A DNA stretch of 64,000 bases, taken from NCBI GenBank assembly GCA_025200525.1, contig CM045761.1, forward strand, positions 103,206,182 to 103,270,181, read 5' to 3'. This document shows, in pieces, positions 22,167-35,300 of the stretch. The notes under the pieces were generated by a model. The model ran no database searches, was not told the origin of the DNA, and was given only the letters and a program-made list of their open reading frames with translations. The stretch's first letter is position 1; every line of letters starts with the position of its first letter. Source of the stretch: Camellia lanceoleosa (Eukaryota; Streptophyta; Magnoliopsida; Ericales; Theaceae). The position numbers were made by a program, and so were the translations under genes.

Positions 22167-22886
22167 AGTGCTTGGGGGTATCTATTGGTTCGAAGTAATC
22201 GTATAAAATCGCCCTAGCAAAAGATAATAAAGTAAAAGGAAATAAATAACCGTAAAACGGGCAAAGATAACAAATTAAATCAAATACACAACACATAGTT
22301 TCCGCATACAACACGCAGTTGATAAGTCAAAATACATCGCCCTCAATCATCGTCATCGCCCTCAGATCATCGTTTCTCAAACCCAAAATCAATCGGATAC
22401 TCACGCATAACCGATTCTCGATATCGACCGGTGCCCGCAGTTCGATGCCCAAACTCAACTAATACATGCATTCCTCAGAGGCACACTCTAACAAGCACAT
22501 AGCGTATAAGTGAGAGCCGAAAACACCCCTACGCTAGCGTGGTTTCGCCCTATTTTGTCGAGCTAGGGTTTCACTACGCACGCAATGCTTCAAACAACCT
22601 ATAAACGGTAAGCAACCCGTCCTAGTTTGGAATGGTCACTATGGATCCGAATATGCACTAGGTCGAATGGTCAAGGGTGCCCCAGAAACCGGGTTTGTGT
22701 TCTACATCGCAGAGCCCAGAATCGATCAACCTTATGGACATGCCTTGACAAGACAAGCCTCAAGAAACCGCCAGAATAGCAGATGGCAAACACGGTGTCC
22801 TAGGCGCACCAATGCAAATGCAATGCAAAGAAATACACAAGTGTAGTCAAAACCAGATATCACGAGTTCGAGTCAAGTTCTCTAAA
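22167..22886 (-). other. Leader (5' UTR) of copy 1
   Basis: About 720 bp between the primer-binding site and the gag region, AT-rich and without a supported gene. It should carry packaging and splice signals for the genomic RNA, but I cannot point to them. Confidence 0.55.
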
Positions 22887-22904
22887 TCCCCAGCAGAGTC
22901 GCCA
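22887..22904 (-). other. Primer-binding site of copy 1 (tRNA-Arg-like)
   Basis: The minus strand reads TGGCGACTCTGCTGGGGA five bases after the LTR B end (GTCTACA GTTTC). Eighteen bases complementary to a tRNA 3' end that finishes AGAGTCGCCA. From memory Ogre elements use tRNA-Arg, which fits. Confidence 0.75.
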
Positions 22905-24589
22905 GAAACTGTAGACGTCCCCGAACGCATCCCGGGGAAAAGGGAGTGCGAGTCCCCCCCGTTCTGGTTCGATATTGGGTCACTACAGTTCGAAGGACTC
23001 AAATGTCACGGTTCTTAATCTTGAACCGAAGAGTCCAAATCCGGCAAATCGTTTTTGAAAACAGATTTTTTGAAAGAAGTGCCAAACATGGACTGCTTCG
23101 CCAGATACAGAGTCGCCACCTAAATATTTTAAAATGGGAAATTTAGGAAACCCTGACTCGGTGCCAAAGGCCACGTGTCCGTCATCACCAAAGTTGCTCT
23201 CTCGAACTTGAGTACGATTGGGGAAGGTCACTGTGAGCATTCTTCGCCGGCCAAAGACCTTCCTCTACTAACCATGATATCTGATTTTGAAAACATTGTG
23301 AGTTCTTATTCCGGTTATTAGCCTAGGTTACTATGTGATGCGCACAAAGATACAAGTATAGACCTAATCGCTCGATTGGAACAAAACATTTCATGTTTGT
23401 TTGTTTGAAAATGGTTTGATGGTGCTACCCGCAGTAGGCTAAGACGTGATTTGCCACCCTGTGGGCTTAGAAAACATGATTTTGCCACTATCTAGTGGGC
23501 TTAAAACAAACATTTGATGAATTGTCCAATCCAAGTAACCCAACCTCCATCCACAGCATTCAAGGCGCTTATATCACATAAGCACATAGCCTCATAGTAA
23601 GCATGCTATTCATGGCAACACTCACACATGCAAGGATGCTAAAGCATAAACCTTACATAGTACTCCAAGCCAAAACAAAAGCCGATTAGAAATCCATGCA
23701 TGGATCCTAAGTATACAGAATTGCCTAATGCAACACATGCAAAAATGCAAACTATAGCAGGCTCGGCTATTCTAAACATGGCATATGAAATGCTACAACT
23801 ATCACGTATTCAATTTGGAATTGAAATACAAATGCGCTTTATGATGCGCCGAGTCTTGCATGCAAAACAGATGAATGATGCAAACATGTCATTACATCAG
23901 ATGCTAATTGAAATATGCCCTATATCTAACCATCATAAGGTGTAAATAAAAGGGAGAAAGAAGTGGGGTTGGAAGACATACATCACACTCACACACCCTT
24001 ATTACAATTATGCCCTCGCGCAGAGGGTCCGAATAAATATACAGTCCGAATGTCCGAATAAAAGAATAGTACAAATTCAAATAATACAATCAATAATATA
24101 CAAATTCCTAATTAATTAACAAATTAACTAAGAAAGTCAGAATCGCATGCAAGCTGTGGACCGCTTTGCTTCGCCCGATGATGAAATGATGCATGCCCGA
24201 TGCCTTTGCGCTGAAATCCATCGATGCCCCAATTAGCCTCTGCTTATGCATTTATTCTCAAATGCGTGCAACTCTCGAAAGTTGTCGATTCTTCATTTTG
24301 TCGCAACAGAGAGCGTGAGAGGGGCATAGCAATGTATTTCACAAATATATGCATGCCTCGATCCTCGTGCCACCAATCACGATATCGATGCATGATGGCC
24401 GAGGAGTCGGATTGCACAAATCAATATGGGGTGAATGCGTATGAATGCTACAACAAAACCTAACTCCATCATGGGTAATCCCGGAGTGTCGATGACTTGG
24501 GAATTGAGACCCGCTCACACCGTGAGTACGGAACGTGTTCGCTTCGCGTCTTGCTAACTCCTATCCCGAACACGATGCAATATGCATGA

Positions 24590-25350
24590 CATGCAATCCT
24601 AACACACATAATGCTATGAAAATGGGATGCTTCGAAATGCGTGCATACGGGCACGCAAATCGAGAAAATGACATAAAGGCACGAAACGGCCTGAAATATG
24701 ATATACAATGAACCTAAAATGAGATGTCTCGAAATGCGTGCCCACGGGCACGTAAACCGAGAAAATGACATACGGATGTAATGGGACTAAAAAGAGATAT
24801 GCGATGCGGTATGGGCTTACACCAACATGAGTGAGCCTCGGCCACACTCACACAGGAGGCCAGTGAATGAAAATGAAGTGCCTCGAAATGCGTGCACGCG
24901 GGCACGCAAACCGAGGCAATGGCATATGCAATGCAAGGAGACTAATATGGCATACAGAATGCAAAATGGACTTACACTAACATGAGTGAGCCTCAGCCAC
25001 ACTCACATAAGAGGCCGTCGGATGAAAATGAAGTGCCTCGAAATGCGTGCACACGGGCACGCAAATCGAGGCAATGACATACGGAATGAAATGGCATACA
25101 CAATGCAAATTGGGCTTACACTAACATGAGAGGGCCTCACCACACTCACATAAGAGGCCGATGGATGAATGAAGTGTTCCAAATGCGCACATGGGCACGC
25201 AAACCGAGGCAATGGCATCAAGGTATGAAATGTCACTCCAAATATAGATTGACTTATACTAATGTGAGAGAGGACTCACCATACTCACATAAGAAGCCGG
25301 AGATGAAATGAAGTGCTCGAAATGCGTGCAAGCACGCAAACTGAGGCAAT
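24590..25350. repeat. Tandem repeats of about 140-155 bp in LTR B
   Basis: Same array as 4118-4860, with the core AATGAAGTGCCTCGAAATGCG and CACACTCACATAAGAGGCC in each unit. Confidence 0.85.
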
Positions 25351-25729
25351 GGCCCTAAGGCATAAAATGGCATGCAAATGAGACGTGGCATATGGCATAT
25401 GGAAAATGCAAATTTCAGCAGCCAAAATGATGCAAAAACAGCCCCCGAATTATAGCAAAATTACACCCGATGCCCGAAATGCTATGCTAAGTGCCCGAAA
25501 TGACTTGCGGCTATGCAAAACATGCACAACATGGACATGAAGTGTAAAGACGGATGCTAGGCAGCCCCTAAACTAGCATTTTTTCAGTACAAAGTAAGGC
25601 CAAACAACAATCACAAGTATGGCAAAAAATAGCATGCAAAAATGGGGGAAAAGAAGGAACAATGAAGCAAATGGTATACGCAATGCTCAAACTGAAAAAT
25701 ACAGTTCTACGACACTGAAGAGGGGCCAA

Positions 25730-26540
25730 AAATATGAACATTTACAGCTTATGAAAACCTCCAAAACAGTATGTAGATATGCTCAACATTGCATGCAAAA
25801 TATGAGCCAAAAGAGGGCTATAAAGAGAGGTATACCAAGCATTCACCAAACATCCTAAGACCCTTAACAAAACATGAAGAAAAGGACAAAATATGACTCT
25901 TTACAGACCTGATCATGGCCGAAAACAGGAGCAACATAGGCCTAACAAAGCATGCAAAATGAGGGCCAAAGAGGGGTATAATGACAAGTATAACATGGAG
26001 ACCCATAATGAAGTTGATCCCTTCTACAATGTTGTAGAGGGACATAAAATAATCCTACTCACAGTTCATGACATGCTCCAAAACAAACCACATGTAGGTT
26101 AAACAAATCATGCAAGTTTACGGTAAATATGAGAGATTATGAAGCAAGTAGATGATAGAGAGGCCAAAAAGGGTTGAGCCATTCTTCAATGTTGAAGAGG
26201 GGCTCAAAATAGGCCCACTCACAGTTTATATCATTCTCGAAAACAGATCACCCACAAGCTAGATGAAGCATGCAAAAACAAGGGTAAAACATGGATTCAA
26301 AGCAAGTGATATATGGAGCATGAAAACAAGGTTGAACCCTTCTTCAATATTGAATAGGGGCTCAAAATAAGCACAATATCAGTTCATGAGATGCTCCAAA
26401 TCAGATCACACATAGGCCAAATATTCAATGCAAAATAATGGCATATAAGGCGGTATTGAAGGAAGTGTAAGATAGAGGGCTCAAACAGGGTTGAGCCCTT
26501 AAAAAAACATCAAGAATAGCTCAAAAGAGGACCACTTTCA
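25730..26540. repeat. Diverged repeats of about 160-185 bp in LTR B
   Basis: Same block as 5240-6060, with GAGGGGCTCAAAATA, CATGCAAAA and CTTCTTCAAT motifs recurring. Confidence 0.65.
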
Positions 26541-26844
26541 GTGTTGGTCGGAACTCAAAACAGTGAGCAAGTAGGATTAAGAAAAGAGACAAGAAAATGG
26601 TGTAAAAGAGAGGGATTGAGACTCACCCTTGAAGACCTTTCTTTCCTTGCTTCTTGACTTGAGAAATGTTGCTTCTAAGCCTCTAAGGACCTCTTCTTGT
26701 TGCTGGAAATGGAGTGGTGATGGTAGTGCTTGATGATGATGAACAAAAGGCACCAAAACTTGAAGATTTTAGAGAAATGGAGATAGAGGAGTGTATGTAT
26801 GCTTGAGAGCAAATTTTCTAACCCTTGGGACAAGTTCTTGGCTG

Positions 26845-26851
26845 CCTTATA
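26845..26851 (-). promoter_or_regulatory. Candidate TATA box of LTR B
   Basis: The minus strand reads TATAAGGCAGCC. A decayed GGCCGG block lies at 26976-27035, upstream in minus-strand sense. Confidence 0.35.
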
Positions 26852-27914
26852 TGGACAAAAGGAGGGGTGTAAAGGTGGGGGGAAATGCACCCAAGTATTC
26901 CCCTCCAAAATATCCCCTGACATGTGTCTTATTCTGGGGAAACAAATATACAACAGAAGTGTGCACTGAGAGGATGTAGGCCGGCTAGCCACCTTTATTG
27001 GAGGTGGCCGTCAAGCACCTCAGCCGGGCTAGGGGCAAAAATGGGAAATGAAAATTACTAGCCGAGCTCTATACATTGGTGTCCTCCCATGTCTCCTCTT
27101 CAAGGCCTTGTGGTTGGAATTTGGTAACTCTGAACAAGGAGGAACAACAATCCAACCCTAGGAGAGGCTCAAAAATGAAAGGAATAATTATTGGCCGAGC
27201 ACCACTTTTTAGGATCCTCCCATATGTGTACAACACGAATATGTGGTTTTGGCTCGAAGAAAATGGCCCTAGGGTGCTCAACATTAGCCCGGAAGTGAGA
27301 AAAACGGGCCCCGGAGGGCGCCGGAAGAGCATAACTGGTTGCTGAGACAATTGCTAGGATCCCACCCTCCAGTGACCTTCCTTATGATAAAACAGAGGTA
27401 CCTGCCAAAAATAAACAAAAACCGATGCGAAATGAATGCTCGGGGGCCAAACCGCGAGGTTCGGGGCCCGAAAACCGGCCGTTAAGCACCGAAAGCGGTG
27501 TTTGGCCACGAAGTGGGTATCTAAGACCCCAGTGTCCCTCGTTATGATAAAACAGAGGTACCTGCCAAGAACCGGAGGAGTCGGAGATGGTTGGGTGGTC
27601 CTGAACCGAGGCACACGGCCTGACGGCTCCGAAAACCGGGATTCGGCCTCCGAAATGGGCAAAATGGCCTACGGCTACGAAAGGTAGCCCACGACCACTG
27701 GGAGATAGTCTAAGGGACCTCTCCCTCCCTTCAGGAAGGAAAACTGAGAAAACCGAGTCTGGTTCGCAAACCGAGACAAAGCATAGAAGAAAGTTCGGAA
27801 GTCCGGAGGCAGGGCGCATGACTCGAGACTTCAACGAGCGCAATATGCAACATCACCGAAGCGCCAATCGGTGACGCTCGAGTCTTAAGGTCTGGCAAAA
27901 ATGGGGTGTCTACA

Positions 27915-28829
27915 GCTGTTCTCTCTTGATGTAACTCTAAGTCAAGAAGTGACGGGAGTGAATGTCAAAGCCTAGAGACGACCCATTTTTGACAAGGCCG
28001 AAGACTTAGACAATCATACAAGATGAACAAAGATACGTGCCCGCAGGCAGGGGGGGCAAGATGCAAAGCGACATGCACAGAGCCAAATGATCATGCAAAT
28101 GCAAAGAAGTCAGAATGAGGCAAGTATTCGCAAATAGATGCAACAGCTTTAAGCAAGAATGTAAAGCAACAACTACATTTCATGCAGTTAGGAATGCGGA
28201 GAATTATTCAATTCTCGCTATGCCTCACACGGAGAAGATACGATACCGCGATTCGGGTCGCACTAAATTTCAAATGAACCGTACATACAATATCGTGCCT
28301 GCAAAAGAGAGAAATTCAACAACAACAATATGCTAACAACATATATTCAATGTTATTCCTATGGTTCAAAAAATGTGACACACGCAGTGTCGGCAAGTGA
28401 ATGCATCGCAACGCGAGAAAAGAACGTGCGTGACAACGCATGCTCAAGCACAGAGGTATGGTATACCAAGAAATCATGGATGACAATGTAAAATGTTCAT
28501 GAGAATACAAGTTATGTGCAAAACGATGCAAAATGAGCGCGAATCAGGATGCTCGTTTGTTGCGAAACAACGAGTAAGAAAACGCGCATTGCGGTGAAGG
28601 CAACTTGATCGCGGCCTCTGATTCACCTCCCGGAGAGGTTGTAACATATTCAAAAAGGATACACCTTGATTTTGATGAGTAACGGTGAGACACACGTCAG
28701 AAATTGCAGCTGAAGTTCCGACGGAGCAATTTCGCGCCAGAAAGTGCACTTTTCTTGAACTTTTTCAGGTCCTGGGAACTCCGATCTTCCTCAAAATTTG
28801 CAGGGAGCTAGAGGGGGGAGTGGGGAACA
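27915..28829 (-). other. Polypurine tract and non-coding 3' region of copy 2
   Basis: 27915-27931 is the altered polypurine tract (GCTGTTCTCTCTTGATG, against GTTGCCCCTCTTTGAC in element 0). The rest is AT-rich with TGCAAATGCAAAG motifs and holds no supported gene. Copy 1 lacks the part up to about 28566. Confidence 0.55.
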
Positions 28830-28912
28830 CCACCGGCCAGGTGGTTGACCTTGGGGAGGCCACCGACCAGGAAAGAAAAAGCAAATGGCCGGCCAGAAAA
28901 GGTGGCCGCCAC
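28830..28912. promoter_or_regulatory. GGCCGG cluster upstream of the PMD promoter, copy 2
   Basis: CCACCGGCCAGGTGG, ATGGCCGGCCAG and GGTGGCCGCC, ending 43 bp before the TATA box. Confidence 0.5.
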
Positions 28913-28954
28913 ACCGCCCAAAAGCAGGAGCATTTTGGTCATTTTTCTCATTTC

Positions 28955-28963
28955 TATATATAT
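28955..28963 (+). promoter_or_regulatory. TATA box of the PMD gene, copy 2
   Basis: TATATATAT, 359 bp before the start codon, with the same surroundings as 7690-7698. Confidence 0.65.
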
Positions 28964-29169
28964 GCACCTCCATTCATTCCGAAATCACTACCAAAGCTGT
29001 GAAAACTCCTTCCCTTGCTCCCAAAACCATTTTTTCCTTCAGATCTGCATTTTATACGCGCTTTTCGGCCTTCCGCGCAAGTTGTTTCCGCGAAATCTTT
29101 CGGTTTTAAGCACTTTGAGCCGACTAAATTTTGATTTTGGGGCTCCTTTTCTCATTGTCACCACTTGAG

Positions 29170-29303
29170 GTAAGTTTGTCTCAATATTTGGAAGATTTTC
29201 TCGGGAGTTGACTTTTGTTGACTTTTTCATTTCCCGGGAGTTGACCTTTGTTGACTTTTTCCAATTTTGGCCCCATTTTGCTCATTTTTGCTCCTTTTTG
29301 CAG
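29170..29303 (+). promoter_or_regulatory. PMD 5'-UTR intron with W-box cores, copy 2
   Basis: Donor GAG|GTAAGT and acceptor TTTTTGCAG|AT. Four TTGAC(T/C) cores lie between 29213 and 29265. Confidence 0.6.
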
Positions 29304-29313
29304 ATCTCTTGAA

Positions 29314-32300
29314 ATGGCAGGCAATTACCCTCATGGCGGAGGTCCTCCAGGTGCCGGGGATGACTTTGACATTATGACACTGCCCCCGAGAGTCCGCCCT
29401 TTCATTCCCGGGAGATACGCCTACCAGAGCACACTTCATGAGCCGCCTTTCGTCGCTTTTACTGGTTCAACGACGGCACCCGGATTTACTTTTTATGAGT
29501 CGAGCAAGACTCTCTCATGATGCACGAGAGGTATTTTACTTTATTTTCTGCATTTTCATGCATTCTGTAGCTCTGCCATGCTTAAACACACAGTTTTAGC
29601 TTATGACATAGTACCTTGCCTGCATCCTGAACATGTAGTTTCAACACTTGAATCGCCAAATTAAAACACTAGGCCCCTTGATTGATTGATTGTGAATGCG
29701 CGGTACACATTAGTTAAGAATTGAACACACGGCTCAAACACTGATTTGTCGAACACACAGCCCAAATTTGAAAGTGAGCACACAAAGACACAATCGATTA
29801 ACGAGTAGAACACACGCCCAAACTTTGATTTTCCGACACGCATCCAAGTTGATGGTGAACACACGTACCATTAATCGATTAAGAGTAGAACACACAACCC
29901 AAACTCGATTTTCAACACGCAGTCAAGTTGATGGTGAATACACAAATTTCACATCGATTAAGAGTAGAACACACACCCCAAACTCGATTTTACGAACACG
30001 CAATCCAAGTTGATGGTGAACACACAAACAATCGATTAAGAGTAGAACACACACCCAAACTCGATTTTTGAACACGCAGTCCAAGTTGATGGTGAACACA
30101 CACCTTAATCGATTAAGAGTAGAACACACGGCCAACTCGATTTTCTCGACACGCATTCAAGTTGATGGTGAACACACAAATCACACCGATTAAGAGTAGA
30201 ACACACAGCCCAAACTCGATTTTCAACACGCAGCCCAAGTTGATGGTGAACACACATTTCTAATCGATTAAGAGTAGAACACACAATCCCAAACTCGATT
30301 TTCAACACGCATTCAAGTTGATGGTGAACACACACCCCACACCGATTAAGAGTAGAACACACAAACCAAACTCGATTTTCAACACGCATCAAGTTGATGG
30401 TGAACACACAGCCCACACTGATTAAGAGTAGAACACACAGCCCAAACTCTGATTTTCTGAACACGCAGTCCAAGTTGATGGTGAATGTAATACCCTGACC
30501 CTCATATCTGATTCTGCTGTCTTTATAATTCCCTATTCCGTGTCTTTGAATGTTATTGTGAAAATCTATGTGAAAATATAGTAAAAGAGCATGGAACTTA
30601 GAGATATGAGTTTCTATCTGTTGAATTAGAACGATTCATATAATTTGAATTACTTAAAATGGAAATTGAGCATCTTAGAGATTTAATTTGCGTAAATTGA
30701 TTTGATATTTGGAATCTACATGATTTTTAAGCTATAAGGATTTTCTGTGAAATTTTTATTTCGCACCCTAAAGTTTATTGATTTTCGTCTTTTATGCCCT
30801 TATATATATATTGTTATACCTATCTAAGACTTGTAGAATTGAGATCAAAAAACGTGGCTACTTTGGAAAGAAAGGAAGAGAGAAACGTGAGAGTTGAAAG
30901 AGAAGAATTGGGGGAACTAAATTTGACTCACCAAAGAAGCTCATCCATTAGTAGGATTGGGAGTTTGAGGTTAAGGTAACCAATTCCTAGTTTAACTTCT
31001 CAAGAACTTCATCTCATGCTTGTGTTGACTCATGGATAATCTATGTTTGCTTCATTAGGGTTTCTCATTGATTTGGTGCCTTGACACTTTGGACATCAAT
31101 CTTTGTTTCTATAGCATTAATTCATACCAAGATGTTACTACTATGAGCTATGTTTGTTGAATTTGTAGAACTTAAATATATTTGGGTCATTGGATGGAAT
31201 TTGTGAAAGTGTTGGCTTGATGAAGCCTTTAACTTGGTCTAAATTAGCATGATTAAGCTTTCCTCCATGTTGGGGTGTTGTTAAGTGGAAGTATTGCATG
31301 AATTTCACCCTTGATTGCATGAAAAATTGGGTTTGAATAGTGAATTTTGGCTTGAGATCGGCCGCCTCAATCTGGTAGTCTTCCGCCGAGCGAGGTCGTA
31401 CGCCGAGCGTGAAAATGCACCTCCCAGCAGTTTTCTGAAAATTTACCCTGTCCGCTCGAGCGGAGAACTTTACGCTCGAGCGTAAAAATCGACCATCCAA
31501 AGATTTTGGCAAAGATTACACCGTCGCCGAAGCGACAAAGCTACGCCGAGCGGAGGACTGCTTCAAAGAAGAAAATACATTTTGTTCAGTTTTTTGTGTT
31601 TGACTCTTCGGTGCTATTAGAATATTCTTTTCTGATGAGTCTTAAGAGATTATGACTTTATAAAAGTGTGGAGGTATGTGAATCGATTTTAAAGGAAAAG
31701 AATACTAATTTATTAGTTATGTTGTGTGTAGGGCACACTCCAGGAGGAACTCATACGCCACCACAACACTGTGAGTAATAGTGCATTTTACATATATTTA
31801 TGTATCCGCTTCAGAAGATAAGATCATAACTTATATGTCGAACTAGAATCAAACCTAAGTCGAAGACTATCTGCGGCCGCAAGGCTACCCGAGTCGAAGA
31901 CTATCTGCGCCGCAAGGCTACCCGAGTCGAAGACTATCTCGTGCCGCAAGGCTACTCGTTGTGCCGCAAGGCTACCCGAGCCAAAAGGCTATCTGCTGCA
32001 AGGCTATCCGGGCCATAGGCCAATCTGTTATCTCAAGATTTGGTTTTGGATACACATACTATCAGACATGGTGATTTTATTACTACGCACTACTATTCAC
32101 TGAGCTTGTCTCATTCTGTAGTTTTGTTTGATTCTGTAGGAACCAGCTTGAGGAGCCGATCTAGCACACTTCATGCATTTTGTCACTTAAGGATTACCAG
32201 CAATCGGAGGAAACCCTTACATATTAGATCAGTTTTCTCTAAACGGAATTTTTGGTATCCACATCGCTGGTCAGGGTTATGTATTTATTGTTTTGTATGC

Positions 32301-35300
32301 CTAAAACCTGGGCTGGATTGTAAATGTTTATGTAACCTCTTTTTGTGTGCATGCTACGTTATGTTCAATGTTAAGATGGTCCTGGCTTGTTGATAGTTGC
32401 TCAATGGATATTTCTAGATGTCGTTTTAAATTTAATGCTTCCGTTCAGGCCCCCAATGTATACCATACAGGTTATTCTGTCTGTTTCTGCTTAAGTCATG
32501 CCCAAACTTATAGGGGCTGGGTTGGGGTGTGACAAGTGGTATCAGAGCACGAGTTGCTATCTCACACACGGATCCATTGAGCGGTAGGATGTCTAGTGTG
32601 GTAGGCATCATACGGGAAAGTAGGAATGATAGCAACGTGATATGATTTCTGCTAACCCTAATGCTAACAATTTGACTTCCTTGTACACCTTTGTGTATGG
32701 TATAATGATTTGTTTTGTAGACTATGGTGAGAACAAGGGCTGATGAGCCAGAAGATGCTACCTCGGTGCGGTTGGATAGGATGGAAAGAATGATGAGAGA
32801 TATGGCTGAAACTCTACGACAACAACAGCAACAACAACCTCAGCCGCCACCCCCGCCAGTACCCCCACCTGTAATGCAAGATATTCACGCTGAGGATCGT
32901 ACCATCACACTTACACGGGAGTTTAAAAAGATGAAACCACCTTCGTTCAAAGGAGGAATTGAACCGATGAAGGCGGAGGCATGGGTGCTAGGGATAGAGA
33001 AACTATTCGAAGTCTTCCCTTGTACTGAAGTTCAGAAAGTGCAGCTTGCCGCTTTCACGCTTGAAGAGGAGGCACGGAGGTGGTGGATGCTTACCAGAAC
33101 AATGCATCCTGAGTTGACTTGGGACAGGTTCTTGGTGTTATTCTACGACAAATATTTTCCTCAAAGCATGCGAGACAAGAAAGTAACTGAGTTTGAAACG
33201 TTGAGACAAGGAAACAAAATCAAATCGAGTACGAAGCCCGCTTGTTTAACTAGCTCGGTTCGCACCTCACATGGTAGACACAGAGTACAAAAAGGCGCGG
33301 AAATTCGAGGGAGGATTACGGAATGCCATTCAGGATCGGATCAATGTGTTGAAGTTACCGACGTACGTTGATGTCTTGGAGCGGGCTGTCATCGCAGAAG
33401 GAAATTTGGCTACTCGCACTGGATTAATGGAAAGGAAGAGGCAAAATACTCAATGGTCTAAGGGATCAACAACTACACCAAATAAAAAGCATTCGAAACT
33501 TCACCAAGACAACATCTCGTAATTCGACTCGAGTGTCGAATGCGGTTGAAACATCGGGGTTTGTCATCGGCTGATCGGAGCTTGTTTCCTGTGGAAAACA
33601 GACATTTGATTAGGACCGCCCACAAAGGAATCAACAACCCGGTAGTAAGGCCGCCACAAGCTCACCGGTCTACACCGACTCCTAGTGCCAAATCCATTGT
33701 CAAACCAAATAATAACAAGGACACCATGAAGCAAGGTAGGGTGTTTATGCTGGTTCCGGAGATATACGTAATGCAACAACAAGAGTGTCGTGTACATTTA
33801 CGCTTATGGCCACTCTGCTTATGTTTTGTTTGATTCTAGCTCTACCTACTCTTTTGTGTCAAAGCAATTTGCAAAGAACTTAGATACACCTGAAATAGAA
33901 TTAGCCTATGTGTTGTGTGTTACATCGCCTATGGGGACTTCCTTGATCTCAGATTGCCTATCCTACTTGTGAAATTCTCATTGGAAATGCTCGTGTATAT
34001 GCTAATTTAGTCCCACTTGATATGACTTCGTATGACATTATTTTGGGGATGGATTGGTTGGGAGAATACGGGGCTACCATAGATTGCCTAATGAAACAAA
34101 TTAAATTTCACCCTCCGCTTAGAAACTATTTTCCAGTGGTCAAGAGGTGACATCACCACCAGATGTGATCTCGCAGCCTAAGCCTTACAACTTGATTCAA
34201 AAAGGATGTCGGGGGTTTTTGTGTAATGTTCTGGGAGGCCCAGTAGAGAATGAAAATATTGATGCGGTTCCGGTTGTTTGTGACTTTCCGGATGTCTTTC
34301 CAAAGGAACGGCCGGGAGAGTTAGTGGACCGTGAAATAGAGTTCACAATTGATGTGTTACTCGAACTCAACCCATCTCTAAAACTCCGTGACGAATGGCA
34401 TTAGTGAAATGAAGGAATTGAAGGGTCAACTTCAAGATTTATCGATAAAGGGTTTATTCGCCCAAGTGTCTCTCCCTCGGGTGCACCAAATTCTGCTTTG
34501 TGAAGAAGAAAGACGACACTTCGCTTATGCATAGATTACCGAGCTTAATAAAGTAACAATCAAAAACAAGTATCCTTTACCGAGAATTGATGATTTATTT
34601 GATCCATAAGGGCGCAGTTTTCTAAGATTGATTTGCGGTCCGTATCATCAATTGAAAGTCAAAGCCAAGATGTCGAGAAGACACCTTCCGAACCCGCTAC
34701 GGTCATTATGAATTTTTGGTTATGCCCTTTGGGGTTACAAACGCATCAAAGAAAGATTTATGGATCCGATGAACCGAAGCTTTTCAAACCTTATCTCGAT
34801 GAGTTTGTAGTGGTCTTTATAGATGACATCCTTATTTATTCGGGAATGTAGAAGCCCATGAGAATCATCTTCGCCGAATCCTCCAAACTCTCCGAGAAAA
34901 GAAGTCAGACGCAAAACCAAGAAGTGTGAATTTTGGCCGCATGAAGTGGCATTTCGGGTCATGTCATAACTAAAGAAGGAGTTTCCGCGATCCAAGTAAG
35001 ATTGAGGCAATAGTAAACCGCCAACCCCGACTAATGTAACGGCGCGCAGCTTTATGGGACTAGCAGTTATTATCGGAGATTTGTCCAAGACTTTTCTAAG
35101 ATTGTTGTACCACTTACGCAGCCTAACGAAGAAGGGCATTATGCTTGAATGGACCGAACCGAGAGAATTTGCTTTCCGGAGTTAAAAACGGTTAACTACC
35201 GCCCGATTCTTGCATTACCATCTGGTAACGAGGGATTTGTAATTTATAGTGACGCCTCACATAAGGGACTGGGTTGTGTTCTTATGCAGAACGGAAGAGT

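Larger units (their letters stand above)
2432..27914 (-). mobile_element. Giant Tat/Ogre-like LTR retrotransposon, copy 1
   Basis: On the minus strand the order is 5' LTR (LTR B), primer-binding site, leader, gag, spacer, protease, reverse transcriptase, RNase H, second RNase H, integrase, then an antisense module (plus strand), then 3' LTR (LTR A). The domain order with two RNase H domains is that of the Tat group, and the 5-kb LTRs and overall length of about 25 kb fit Ogre-like members. The 3' LTR end and polypurine tract are lost by a deletion at about 7295. Nearly every coding domain carries frame breaks. The left flank is element 0; the right LTR is shared with copy 2. Confidence 0.85.
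22910..27914 (-). repeat. LTR B, complete: shared by copies 1 and 2
   Basis: 5005 bp, from TGTAGACGTCC to GGTGTCTACA, so the ends form an inverted repeat TGTAGAC/GTCTACA. On its left is the primer-binding site of copy 1, on its right the polypurine tract of copy 2. It therefore serves as 5' LTR of one and 3' LTR of the other, with no host DNA or target duplication between. Confidence 0.9.
30486..32534 (+). repeat. 5' LTR of the Tekay-like element
   Basis: 2049 bp, beginning TGTAATACCC and ending GTGTGACA. TATA run at 30801-30810. Palindromes at 31447-31485, and a tandem array of about 34 bp (GTCGAAGACTATCTGC.. GCAAGGCTACCCGA) at 31859-32015. Differences from the 3' LTR gather at CAG and CTG motifs. 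Confidence 0.9.

Noticed and set aside
22910..27914. LTR B as a solo LTR
   Set aside because: It has a primer-binding site on one side and a polypurine-tract region on the other, each joined to a full internal region.
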